Positions 1 through 6,886 of a stretch of 41,023 nt of DNA are shown here, piece by piece. Each line of letters begins with the position of its first letter. Position 1 is the stretch's first letter. This DNA is from an uncultured Duganella sp. (GTDB taxonomy: Bacteria > Pseudomonadota > Gammaproteobacteria > Burkholderiales > Burkholderiaceae). The notes beneath the pieces are model-generated. The model was not told the DNA's origin. It was given only the letters and a program-made list of their open reading frames with translations, and ran no database searches. Position numbers and translations under genes: made by a program. Location of the stretch: contig CAMLRG010000024.1 of NCBI GenBank assembly GCA_946482335.1, positions 1 through 41,023 of the forward strand, read 5' to 3'.

Positions 1-815
1 AAGCGTTCCAGCTGCAGCTGGCGCGCGCGTGCCGGCAGCGCATCCCAGAAGCCCGGCTCCTGGGCGCCGAAATGCTGCAGCAGGCAGTGCAAGTCCCACA
101 GGTCGCGCAAGCCCTTGTCGAATTCGCCGTCCGCGAACAGGTGGGTGGCGCTGTGCAGCACCATGTCCAGCGGCGCCAGCACGGCGGCGCCTGGCGGTGC
201 GTCCGGGCCCGCCAGCGGCCGCGCGGCCGCGCGCAGCAGCGCCGGGTCGGGACGCTGGGCGGCCGTGCGCGGCAGGATGGCGTGGTGCACGTCTATCGTG
301 GTTTGGCGCAGCATGTGCGTCATGGGCGGCAGCTCATGCATCCATTCGCGGTAGTAGCGCTGGTCGTACGCGTCATGGTGGCTGCCGGCCCAGCCGTGCA
401 GCATCAGCGCCGCTTCCACCTGCGGCAGGCGCTCTTCCGGCACCAGGATGTCGATGTCGGAAAACAGGCGCCCGGCGGCCGGCGGCAAACCGGCGGCGGC
501 ATAGGCGCCGCCCTTCAGCAACAGCAGCGGCAAGCCCAGCCCGGCCAGCGCCTTGCCGATCAGGCGGATCTCCCAGTAGGTGGCTTGGCGGTGGCGGCGC
601 GACTGCACTGCGGCCCAGGACAATTGTTCGCGCGCCGCCGGCAACGCTCGGGCCAGGACGCCGTGGCGCGCCAGCCAATCGTGCAAGGTGGCGCTGAGGT
701 TGGCCGTTTCAGCCTGGCGCAGCAGCAAATCCCAGCCGGCCGGCGGCAGGCTGGCCGCCTGCTGCGGGTCACGCAAGGTGCGCAGCAGCACCGGTAACTC
801 AAACGGCGGCGTCAT
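1..815 (-). CDS. Nucleotidyltransferase family protein (NTP_transf_5-like), C-terminus cut by window edge
   Basis: The reading frame opens at an ATG at 815 (MTPPFELPVL) and runs off the left edge after about 271 codons, so the C-terminus is missing. Residues 100-125 contain the hallmark of PF14907-type nucleotidyltransferases: LKGG (about 100-103) followed by GRLFSDIDILV, where Asp120 and Asp122 would bind the metal. The substrate is unknown. The start lies inside the 3' end of the HprK-related gene (17-base overlap), so the two are translationally coupled. Known relatives occur beside HprK-like kinases and PqqD-like proteins, including in lasso peptide clusters, where they add nucleotides or phosphates to a peptide. 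A role in the same modification pathway as its neighbours is inferred. The family call rests on the DxD region and the context. Confidence 0.8.
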   Translation of the reverse strand, partial: MTPPFELPVLLRTLRDPQQAASLPPAGWDLLLRQAETANLSATLHDWLARHGVLARALPAAREQLSWAAVQSRRHRQATYWEIRLIGKALAGLGLPLLLLKGGAYAAAGLPPAAGRLFSDIDILVPEERLPQVEAALMLHGWAGSHHDAYDQRYYREWMHELPPMTHMLRQTTIDVHHAILPRTAAQRPDPALLRAAARPLAGPDAPPGAAVLAPLDMVLHSATHLFADGEFDKGLRDLWDLHCLLQHFGAQEPGFWDALPARARQLQLER

Positions 816-1719
816 CGAGGCGGGCGAAGGTGTCCAGGGCTTCATCCAGCGCACTATAGCGGAAACGGAAGCCGGCGGCCGTATCGATCAGGCGGCCCAG
901 GGCGTCGAAACCTTGCGCGCCCAGCACACTGTAGTTGAAGCTGTTGCCGGCCAACTCCATGAAGGTGGCCGCGCGCGGCAGCCGCTCCAGGGTGGTGGCG
1001 GCGCCGGCGGCGTAATGCGGGAACACGATCCAGGCCGGCAGCGCGGTGTCGGCGGCGCGCTGCACCGCCAGGCCCGGCGCGCGCATATGCGCCACCGTGC
1101 CCTTCACCGTGTCGTGCACCGGTTCGCTGAGCACGGCGCCCGGCACATAGCGGCGGATGATCTCGATGGAAGCGTTTTTCAGGCTGATCGGGCGCGGGTT
1201 GGGCACCACCAGGCCACTGTCCAGCTCCAGCAATGTCAGTTCGTCCGACAGCAGGCGCCAGCCGCCCTTGCCGGCCAGCGCGGCGGTCAGCGTGCTCTTG
1301 CCCGAGCCCGGCGGTGCCGGCAGGATCACGGCGCGCCCGCCACGCTCGAGCACGGCCGCATGCACGATCAGGTAGCGGTGGGCGCGGCCCGACACGCACC
1401 AGTTGAGACCCCATTCGAACATGGGAAAGGCATGGCGCAGCGGCATCGGCTGGTACATTTCATAGCCTTCGCACTGCAGGCGCACTTGCGGCCGCAGCCA
1501 GCGGCGCAGCGATCGCGGCCGCACCAGCTTCAGGTGGAAATCGATGAAATCGTCATCCGCCAGCAGCGGATAGTCGCCATACAGCTGGCCGATGCCGGTG
1601 GTCACGCTCGGCAAGTCGGCTTGCAGGCGCACCGCGAAGCGGCCGGTGCGCAGCCGCAAGCCCGGGCCGGCCAGCCGCGCATGCAGCGCGTCCGGCGTCA
1701 GTGTCGCCACGGTCAGCAA
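799..1719 (-). CDS. HprK-related kinase A (HPr-rel-A system)
   Basis: This 306-residue protein has a P-loop at about 135-142 (PPGSGKST), followed by LSDELTLLEL and a basic, proline-rich PNPRPISLKN segment. That arrangement is typical of HPr kinase/phosphorylase C-terminal domains. It lacks the N-terminal domain of true HprK and there is no HPr or PTS gene nearby, so it fits the HprK-related kinase A group (TIGR04352) rather than carbon-catabolite HprK. It is expected to phosphorylate a serine or similar group in a peptide or protein; the target is not known. Its start overlaps the end of the PqqD-like gene and its end overlaps the nucleotidyltransferase start, giving a compact operon read leftwards. 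It is cytoplasmic, with no signal or membrane segment. Confidence 0.88.
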   Translation of the reverse strand: MLTVATLTPDALHARLAGPGLRLRTGRFAVRLQADLPSVTTGIGQLYGDYPLLADDDFIDFHLKLVRPRSLRRWLRPQVRLQCEGYEMYQPMPLRHAFPMFEWGLNWCVSGRAHRYLIVHAAVLERGGRAVILPAPPGSGKSTLTAALAGKGGWRLLSDELTLLELDSGLVVPNPRPISLKNASIEIIRRYVPGAVLSEPVHDTVKGTVAHMRAPGLAVQRAADTALPAWIVFPHYAAGAATTLERLPRAATFMELAGNSFNYSVLGAQGFDALGRLIDTAAGFRFRYSALDEALDTFARLDDAAV

Positions 1720-1946
1720 GGTTCCACCAGATAGAGTTTGCCGAGTTCAGCCAGGGTGTGCTGGAGGTCGGCATCGTCCCAGTCTTGCGCCGTCATGCCG
1801 TCATCGCGCAGTGCCTGCAGCAGCTCGAGGGTGGCGTCGTCCAGCAGATGGGTGGCGCCCGACACTTCGTTGTAGAGCACGCTCTGGCCATCCCAGCTGC
1901 GGCTGCGCAGCAACTGGCCAGGCACGATGCGCCACTGTTGCGCCAT
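1713..1946 (-). CDS. PqqD-like peptide chaperone of the HPr-rel-A system
   Basis: The ATG at 1946 gives a 77-residue protein and overlaps the stop of the upstream gene by one base (TGATG). A longer ORF exists to 2045 but would run deep into the neighbouring gene. The sequence has the PqqD/RRE pattern: a short N-terminal strand segment, LYNEVSGATHLLDD, then LELLQALRD and a final LAELGKLYLVEP helix. RRE domains of this type bind leader peptides and hand them to modifying enzymes, as B1 proteins do in lasso peptide synthesis. Lying directly before the HprK-related kinase, it probably presents a peptide to that kinase. The partner peptide is not proven; the 199-residue exported protein just upstream is one candidate. 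Confidence 0.82.
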   Translation of the reverse strand: MAQQWRIVPGQLLRSRSWDGQSVLYNEVSGATHLLDDATLELLQALRDDGMTAQDWDDADLQHTLAELGKLYLVEPC

Positions 1947-2545
1947 CAAATCATGGTGCTCCGCAAGTATTTGACGACATCGTAGGCGGACCAGTTGACG
2001 CCGGCGGTGGGGTGGTACACCTGGTCGTCGCGCAAGCGGTTCCACATGTCGAACAGCATGTTTTCGGTCTGGAAGGTGGAGCGGCCCGACAGCACGTTCA
2101 GCATCGCTGCCACCAGGTGCATGCCGAGATTTTCCGGATCGAATTCAGGATCGGTATTGGCCAGCACTTCCTTCAGCTTGGCCTTGCCGATCGGTGCCGA
2201 AGTGGTGAACCATTCCCCGAACAGCTTGTCCGGCGAGACCGGCCAATCGACATGGCCGGGCGTGTTGCCGCCGCCGCCTTTGGCGTTGCCACCGCCGCCG
2301 CGCGGGGTCAGCGCTTGCAGCCAGATCCCCGGGCTGCGTCCCGAGCAGGTCTCGGCATCGGGATTGCGGGCACTGGCCATGGCCGATGCGGCGCCCGACG
2401 GGGTGGCGCACACCACTTGCGCCATGCCGGGCTGGCTGTACAGGGTCAGCAGAACGCCGGATGCAGCGGCACCGGCACGGGTAAAGCGGCGGCGCGCTGC
2501 GCCTTTGGCGCTCAATGGCTTGCCTGGCTGTTGTTCGTTGGCCAC
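1946..2545 (-). CDS. Exported Gly-rich protein of unknown function heading the HPr-rel-A unit
   Basis: The product is 199 residues from a GTG start at 2545 with AAGGA about 10 bases upstream. The N-terminus carries RRRFTRAG followed by a hydrophobic stretch ending in GMAQ, so it has an export signal that resembles a Tat motif (RRxF) but could be Sec. The mature part has two cysteines (about 46 and 67), a low-complexity TPRGGGGNAKGGGGNTPG linker (about 80-97) and a C-terminal, acidic-aromatic domain. No family was recognised. It overlaps the PqqD-like gene by one base, so the two are co-translated. It may be the substrate, or the exported effector, of the kinase module; this is inference from position. 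A 16-base palindrome lies just upstream of its start. Confidence 0.75.
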   Translation of the reverse strand: MANEQQPGKPLSAKGAARRRFTRAGAAASGVLLTLYSQPGMAQVVCATPSGAASAMASARNPDAETCSGRSPGIWLQALTPRGGGGNAKGGGGNTPGHVDWPVSPDKLFGEWFTTSAPIGKAKLKEVLANTDPEFDPENLGMHLVAAMLNVLSGRSTFQTENMLFDMWNRLRDDQVYHPTAGVNWSAYDVVKYLRSTMI

Positions 2546-2570
2546 GTCGTCGTCCTTGCGAATAGGGTAA

Positions 2571-2586
2571 GGGCAGCGCGCTGCCC
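2571..2586. promoter_or_regulatory. 16-bp perfect palindrome upstream of the HPr-rel-A unit
   Basis: GGGCAGCGCGCTGCCC is self-complementary over its full length and sits 26 bases before the GTG start of the exported Gly-rich protein. It could be an operator or a leader hairpin; no regulator was identified. Confidence 0.4.
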
Positions 2587-2756
2587 GCGATACTTATTGT
2601 TCAAGCAAGTACCGTTCCATGGTATCCCACGCCTTGGAATTTACTGGAAAATCAGATACTTGGATGCGTTCTACGGGGTGCCACCAGCGCCGTTCTGTTA
2701 ATCATAACGTGAACTGTAAGATTCTTCGACACCCGGCTTCTCAATCGCTACCGAAC

Positions 2757-3380
2757 TTAGAAGAAACTCTCCGGGATGACCAGGATATCGCCCGGCCGCA
2801 TCGGGACATTGGCCGAAATATCGCCATCCTTGATCAAGTCGTTCAAGCGCACTGTGAATTGCTGTTGCTTGCCTTCAACGTTGCGGATGATGCTGGCTTT
2901 GTTGCCGGCTGCAAATTCGGTCACCCCGCCCACCGCGATCATCACGTCCAGCACCGACATATCGCGCCGGTACGGCAGCGACTGCGGCTTGGCCGCCTGG
3001 CCGATCACGCGGATCTGTTCCCCATAGGTACCGACAAAGCCCGTCACGATGACGGTCACCACCGGCTGCTGGATAAAGCGCGCCAGCGCTTTTTCGATAT
3101 CGCGCGCCAGTTCGGTCGACGTCTTGCCGCTGGCCGGCAAGTCTTCCACCAGCGGCGTGGTGATTTTGCCGTCCGGCCGCACCGGCACCACTTGCGACAC
3201 TTCCGGGTTGCGCCACACGATGATACTGAGGTTGTCGCCCGGGCCAATCAGGTAATCGGTTTGCGGCACGGCGCCGGCATCGGCCGGGGCACCGCTGCGG
3301 GTGGCGGCGCAACCGCCCAGGCCCAGCGCCCCCAGCACCACCGCGCCAGTGGCGAGCCAACGAACCAGCAGGTTTTGCAT
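2757..3380 (-). CDS. Polysaccharide export lipoprotein (Wza/EpsD type, XrtA-associated)
   Basis: This outer-membrane polysaccharide export protein begins MQNLLVRWLA and has a lipoprotein signal with lipobox LGGC (Cys24). It then has the Poly_export domain (DYLIGPGDNLSIIVWRNPEVS, about 43-63) and SLBB-type repeats (IRVIGQAAKP; RPGDILVIPESFF at the end). About 208 residues is normal for the short XrtA-system exporters (TIGR03027). It would form the outer-membrane channel for the polymer controlled by the chain-length protein encoded divergently at 4415. A GTG at 3386, two codons upstream, is 6 bases from GGAG, while the ATG used here is 12 bases away, so the true start may be the GTG. An open frame to 3539 would overlap the upstream protease and is unlikely. 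Confidence 0.9.
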   Translation of the reverse strand: MQNLLVRWLATGAVVLGALGLGGCAATRSGAPADAGAVPQTDYLIGPGDNLSIIVWRNPEVSQVVPVRPDGKITTPLVEDLPASGKTSTELARDIEKALARFIQQPVVTVIVTGFVGTYGEQIRVIGQAAKPQSLPYRRDMSVLDVMIAVGGVTEFAAGNKASIIRNVEGKQQQFTVRLNDLIKDGDISANVPMRPGDILVIPESFF

Positions 3381-3420
3381 GTTCACATTATTCTCCTTGT
3401 TTGCCTTTTTAGCATTGCAT

Positions 3421-3429
3421 GTTATACCA
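3421..3429 (-). promoter_or_regulatory. Candidate extended -10 promoter of the export lipoprotein gene
   Basis: On the minus strand this reads TGGTATAAC, an extended -10 (TGnTATAAT with one mismatch), about 40 bases before the start. No good -35 is present. It would let the exporter be transcribed independently of the upstream protease gene. Confidence 0.35.
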
Positions 3430-3450
3430 CGACTCTTCCCGTCTTGCCCG

Positions 3451-4224
3451 CTATTTTGCTGTGTTGCCTTGCTGCAGCAATTCATGCACGTGGCGTACCG
3501 GGATGGCATAGCTGATGCCGCTGGGGTCGGTGATGGCACTTTCTTTCATGCCCTTGACCAGGGTCATGTTGATCACCGCGACCACGGTGCCGGTTTCCGG
3601 ATCATACACGGGGCTGCCGCTATTGCTGGGATATGCCGTACCGTCCAGCTGGTAGATCATGAAGGGCGTGCCGCGCTGCAATTGCAGCACGGCGCGCGGA
3701 TTCAAGCCGCGCGAGGTGGGCGTGGGCAGGATGGCCGGCGTTTGCGCTGCCAGCAGGGCGCGGTGGGTCACGGGGTTCAAGCCCAGCATGATGCCCAGGG
3801 GATAGCCGGTAAACACCAGGTCGCTGCCTTCCTCCAGCATATCGCTGCCGCCCAGGGCCAGCGCCGGCAGCGGCGCGCCCGTCAAGCGCAGGTGCACCAA
3901 ATCGTGGGCGCGGTCGATCGCCGCCACGCTGGCTTCGCGAAATTGCAGCTTGTCGCCTTTGCCGGTAACGATGCCCAGGGTTTCCAGCCGTTCCGAATCG
4001 AGGGCCGCGATGGCATGCGCATTGGTGATCACCGACAGGCCGTCGCCCACCACGAAACCGGTGGCATGGAACACGATCGCCGGGCTGCGCGTGCGCAGGA
4101 AGGTGCCGATGCCCACCACGCTGGGCTTGACCGCGGCAATCGTGCGCGGCAGCGCGGCGGCGCCGGCAAGGCTGCTGGCGCAGACCAGGCAGGCGGCCAG
4201 CAAAAGTGAAATCAGCTTGGTCAT
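3451..4224 (-). CDS. Exported trypsin-like serine protease (S1 family)
   Basis: The 257-residue protein has a Sec signal peptide (MTKLISLLLAACLVCASSLAGA). The chymotrypsin-fold triad is visible as His70 in VITNAHA, Asp108 in HDLVHLRL and Ser202 in SNSGSP. The usual oxyanion motif GNSGGP is altered to SNSGSP, so activity is likely but not certain. There is no PDZ domain, so it is not a full DegP/HtrA. It acts in the periplasm. It sits between the export lipoprotein gene (64-base gap, same strand) and the divergent XrtA operon, suggesting a role in exopolysaccharide assembly or in quality control of the export machinery. It starts at an ATG with GGAG 7 bases upstream. Confidence 0.85.
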   Translation of the reverse strand: MTKLISLLLAACLVCASSLAGAAALPRTIAAVKPSVVGIGTFLRTRSPAIVFHATGFVVGDGLSVITNAHAIAALDSERLETLGIVTGKGDKLQFREASVAAIDRAHDLVHLRLTGAPLPALALGGSDMLEEGSDLVFTGYPLGIMLGLNPVTHRALLAAQTPAILPTPTSRGLNPRAVLQLQRGTPFMIYQLDGTAYPSNSGSPVYDPETGTVVAVINMTLVKGMKESAITDPSGISYAIPVRHVHELLQQGNTAK

Positions 4225-4260
4225 GGGGAGCTCCGGAAAGTGTAATTGCGCGGTGGAAAT

Positions 4261-4289
4261 GTTAAATTCTTTTCGTCAGTAGTGCACAA
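4261..4289 (-). promoter_or_regulatory. Weak candidate promoter for the protease gene
   Basis: On the minus strand, TTGTGC (4284-4289) and TTTAAC (4261-4266) are separated by 17 bases, matching 3 of 6 and 4 of 6 consensus positions. It lies within the divergent intergenic region and ends 36 bases before the protease start. Confidence 0.28.
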
Positions 4290-4305
4290 CAGACATAAAT
4301 TAATA

Positions 4306-4334
4306 GTAACAGGCAGCCCGTTCTGCTGTATGAT
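4306..4334 (+). promoter_or_regulatory. Candidate sigma-70 promoter of the XrtA exopolysaccharide operon
   Basis: GTAACA (4306-4311, 4 of 6) and TATGAT (4329-4334, 5 of 6) are separated by exactly 17 bases in an AT-rich gap. Transcription would begin near 4341, giving a leader of about 74 bases with repeats and a hairpin. No sigma-54 -24/-12 pair was found here. Confidence 0.42.
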
Positions 4335-4338
4335 AGAG

Positions 4339-4368
4339 ATTAGATGTTATTTAGGCAATATTAGATGT
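4339..4368 (+). repeat. ATTAGATGT direct repeat, 21-bp period, at the operon start
   Basis: ATTAGATGT occurs at 4339-4347 and again at 4360-4368. The 21-base step is two turns of the DNA helix, so both copies face the same side. The pair straddles the likely transcription start, a position suited to a repressor or activator dimer. Confidence 0.45.
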
Positions 4369-4388
4369 GGGCATTGCGTCAAATGCCC
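4369..4388 (+). promoter_or_regulatory. Leader hairpin before the chain-length gene
   Basis: GGGCATT (4369-4375) pairs perfectly with AATGCCC (4382-4388) around a six-base loop. It ends 26 bases before the ATG at 4415. No T-run follows, so it is not an obvious terminator; it may be an RNA-level control or stability element. Confidence 0.4.
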
Positions 4389-4414
4389 GCCCTAACCAGG
4401 GATGAGGGATTGAA

Positions 4415-5944
4415 ATGGCAGAATTAATGGCCTTGCTGTTGACCTTTCTGAAGGCAATTGGGAAGTATCGCTGGTACGGCGTGGCAATCGCGTGGGTGGT
4501 GGTCTTGATCGGCTGGATCTTCGTGTACCGCATGCCGGCCGATTATCAGGCCTCGGCGCGGGTCTATGTCGATACCCAGAGCATCTTGAAGCCGCTGATG
4601 GCCGGCATGACCACCACGCCCAACGTGGAGCAGCAAGTCACCTTCATGCGCCGCACCCTGATCAGCCGTCCCAATGTGGAGCGTGTGCTGCGCATGGTCG
4701 ACCTCGACATCAAGGCCAAGGACAGCAAGGAGCACGAGAAGCAAGTCGACGAATTGATGAACGCGATCAAGGTGACCGGCACCGAGCGCGATGACATTTA
4801 CACGATTTCCTACAACAATGAGAATCCCAAGCTGGGCAAGGACGTGGTGCAGTCGCTGCTGACCATCTTCGTCGAGGGATCGTTCGGCGGCAAGAAGCAG
4901 GATTCGGAGAAGGCCGTCCAGTTCATCGACGACCAGATCAAGATGTATGAAGAGCGCCTGGCCGCCGGCGAAAACGCGCTCAAGGATTTCAAGATCCGCA
5001 ACCTGGGCATGCTGCCGCGCCAGGGCACCGACTATTCGTCCACCCTGGGCGACCTGGCCGACAAGCTGAACCAGGCGCGCCTGGAATTGCTGGAAGCCGA
5101 GCAGGCCCGCAACGCCATCAAGCGCCAGATCGCCGGCGAAGACATGGCGCCGGTGGCCGAAGCCGACACGGCCATCGTCAACCCGGAAATCGATGGCCGC
5201 ATCACGGCGCTGGAAAAGCAGCTCGATTCGCTGCGCATGCAGTACACCGAGGAGCATCCCGATATCGTGGCGGCCAAGCGCCTGGTGGCGTCGCTGCAGC
5301 AGCGCAAGAAGGATGAAGCGAAGAAGGCGGCGCGCAACGGCGACCCGGGCGCCGGCTATAGCCCGATGCTGCAGCAAATGAATGTCGCGCTGTCGGTGGA
5401 GGAAGCGCGGGTGGCGGCGCTCAAGGCGCGCGTGGGCGAATACTCGGCCCGCCTGGACCGCCTGCGTTCGCAGAGTACCCAGGTGCCGGAAGTGGAAGCA
5501 CAATTGGCCCAGCTCAACCGTGACTACTCGATCAACAAGGACAACTATGAAAAGCTGGTGCAGCGGCGCGAAGCGGCCAAGCTGTCCGGCGACTTGAGCT
5601 CGGCCACCGACATGATGAGCTTCCGCGTGATCGATCCGCCCATCGTGCCGCAAACCCCGGCCGGCCCGAACCGCCCGCGCTACTATGCGATCGTGTTCGG
5701 CGTTGCGCTGCTGGCCGGCCTGGGCAGCGCCTTCCTGATGAGCCAGATCCGTCCTACTTTCCTCAGCCAGCACAGCTTGCGCGAAGTCACCGGTCTGCCG
5801 ATCCTGGGCAGCATTGGCATGAACTGGACCGAGCAGCAGAAAGCGTCGCGCCGGCGTCGCCTGTACGCCTTTGGCCTGGCCGTGGCATCGCTGTTTACCG
5901 CCTTTGGCGGGATTGTGACCGTTAGCTTGCTGCGCGCCGCGTAA
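4415..5944 (+). CDS. XrtA-system polysaccharide chain-length determinant (Wzz/GNVR)
   Basis: The 509-residue inner-membrane co-polymerase has an N-terminal membrane helix (about 20-38) and a long periplasmic part rich in coiled coil (about 155-405). A conserved proline-rich segment, VIDPPIVPQTPAGPNRP, leads into a second membrane helix (about 424-445), and a third hydrophobic segment lies at the C-terminus (about 483-505). This is the arrangement of PEP-CTERM-locus chain-length proteins (TIGR03007). It should set polymer length together with the tyrosine autokinase encoded next, and contact the outer-membrane export lipoprotein encoded divergently. It is the first gene of the operon, starts at an ATG preceded by GAGGGA, and has no kinase domain of its own, so kinase and co-polymerase are split as in Gram-positive systems. 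Confidence 0.93.
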   Translation: MAELMALLLTFLKAIGKYRWYGVAIAWVVVLIGWIFVYRMPADYQASARVYVDTQSILKPLMAGMTTTPNVEQQVTFMRRTLISRPNVERVLRMVDLDIKAKDSKEHEKQVDELMNAIKVTGTERDDIYTISYNNENPKLGKDVVQSLLTIFVEGSFGGKKQDSEKAVQFIDDQIKMYEERLAAGENALKDFKIRNLGMLPRQGTDYSSTLGDLADKLNQARLELLEAEQARNAIKRQIAGEDMAPVAEADTAIVNPEIDGRITALEKQLDSLRMQYTEEHPDIVAAKRLVASLQQRKKDEAKKAARNGDPGAGYSPMLQQMNVALSVEEARVAALKARVGEYSARLDRLRSQSTQVPEVEAQLAQLNRDYSINKDNYEKLVQRREAAKLSGDLSSATDMMSFRVIDPPIVPQTPAGPNRPRYYAIVFGVALLAGLGSAFLMSQIRPTFLSQHSLREVTGLPILGSIGMNWTEQQKASRRRRLYAFGLAVASLFTAFGGIVTVSLLRAA

Positions 5945-5971
5945 GCGGCGCCAAACCTGGGAGTCCATCAA

Positions 5972-6886
5972 GTGAGCATTATCGAAAAAGCCGCCAATCG
6001 CCTTGGCCAGCCGCGTCCCACCGACGCCGCGGCCGAAGCCAGTCTTTCCCCAGCTCCGGCGGCGGCTGCCGAAGCTATCCAGCCAGCCGCGCCGGCCGAA
6101 GCCGCCGCGCCGGCCGCACCGGCGCTGGCCAAACTGGCGCCGGCCGCCGACGGCCGCCGCAGCGCCCAAACCGTGGAACTGGACCTGGCGCGCATGCATG
6201 ACGTCGGCCTGGTGACCGCGGCCGGCGGCCGCACGTCCCTGGTGGAAGATTTCCGCATCATCAAGCGCCCGCTCATCAAGCGCGCCTTTGCCGCCCGCAA
6301 GCCGGGCGACAACCCGGGCAACCTGATCATGATCACCAGCTCGCTGCCCGGCGAAGGCAAGACCTTCTGTTCGATCAACTTGGCGATGAGCATTGCCATG
6401 GAGCTTGACCACACCGTGCTGCTGGTCGATGCCGACGTGGCGCGCCCTTCCGTGCTGCGCACGCTGGGCTTGCCGGCCCAGCGCGGCTTGATGGACTTGC
6501 TGCTGGACGACGATGTCGACATGGCCGACGTCATGCTGCGCACCAACGTCAACACGCTGTCGATCCTGCCCGCCGGCACCAGCTCGCCGCGCGCGACCGA
6601 ACTGTTGGCCTCGCACTCGATGAAGAACCTGGTGAATGAAATCGCGAACCGCTACCCGGACCGTATCGTGATCTTCGATTCGCCCCCGTTATTGCTGACT
6701 TCGGAATCCCATGTGCTGGCCTCGAATATGGGCCAGATCGTGCTGGTGGTGGAATCGGAACGCACCACCCAGCATGCGGTCAAGGAATCGCTGCGCCAGT
6801 TGGAAGGCTTGAGCAACGTCAACCTGATCTACAACAAGTCGCGCGAATTCCCCGGTACCGAAAGCTATGATTATCACTATGGTTAA
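5972..6886 (+). CDS. XrtA-associated tyrosine autokinase (CpsD/CapB-like)
   Basis: A GTG start at 5972 preceded by GGGAG gives 304 residues. After an Ala/Pro-rich N-terminal linker (about 20-60) comes the BY-kinase core: Walker A SLPGEGKT (124-131), Walker A' LLVDADVARP (150-159) and Walker B IFDSPP (234-239). The C-terminus ends SYDYHYG, a short tyrosine cluster expected to be autophosphorylated. It matches the exopolysaccharide/PEP-CTERM tyrosine autokinase group (TIGR03018). It works on the cytoplasmic face with the chain-length protein; phosphorylation cycles would drive polymerisation and export. Its last 20 bases overlap the start of the outer-membrane barrel gene, so the tyrosine-tail codons also carry the next gene's start codons. 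Confidence 0.93.
   Translation: MSIIEKAANRLGQPRPTDAAAEASLSPAPAAAAEAIQPAAPAEAAAPAAPALAKLAPAADGRRSAQTVELDLARMHDVGLVTAAGGRTSLVEDFRIIKRPLIKRAFAARKPGDNPGNLIMITSSLPGEGKTFCSINLAMSIAMELDHTVLLVDADVARPSVLRTLGLPAQRGLMDLLLDDDVDMADVMLRTNVNTLSILPAGTSSPRATELLASHSMKNLVNEIANRYPDRIVIFDSPPLLLTSESHVLASNMGQIVLVVESERTTQHAVKESLRQLEGLSNVNLIYNKSREFPGTESYDYHYG

Noticed and set aside
580..2701. Long plus-strand open frames over the kinase module
   Set aside because: They are antisense to the HprK-related, PqqD-like and exported protein genes and have no ribosome-binding sites or recognisable domains.
4225..4414. A sigma-54 promoter for the XrtA operon, as expected if PrsK/PrsR controls it
   Set aside because: No TGGCAC-N5-TTGC-like pair with correct GG/GC spacing was found; only a sigma-70-like pair is visible.
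4424..6616. A 730-codon open frame antisense to the chain-length and kinase genes
   Set aside because: It is rich in His, Gln, Arg and Ala, lacks any family motif, and lies opposite two genes with clear domains; it is a shadow of high-GC codon usage.
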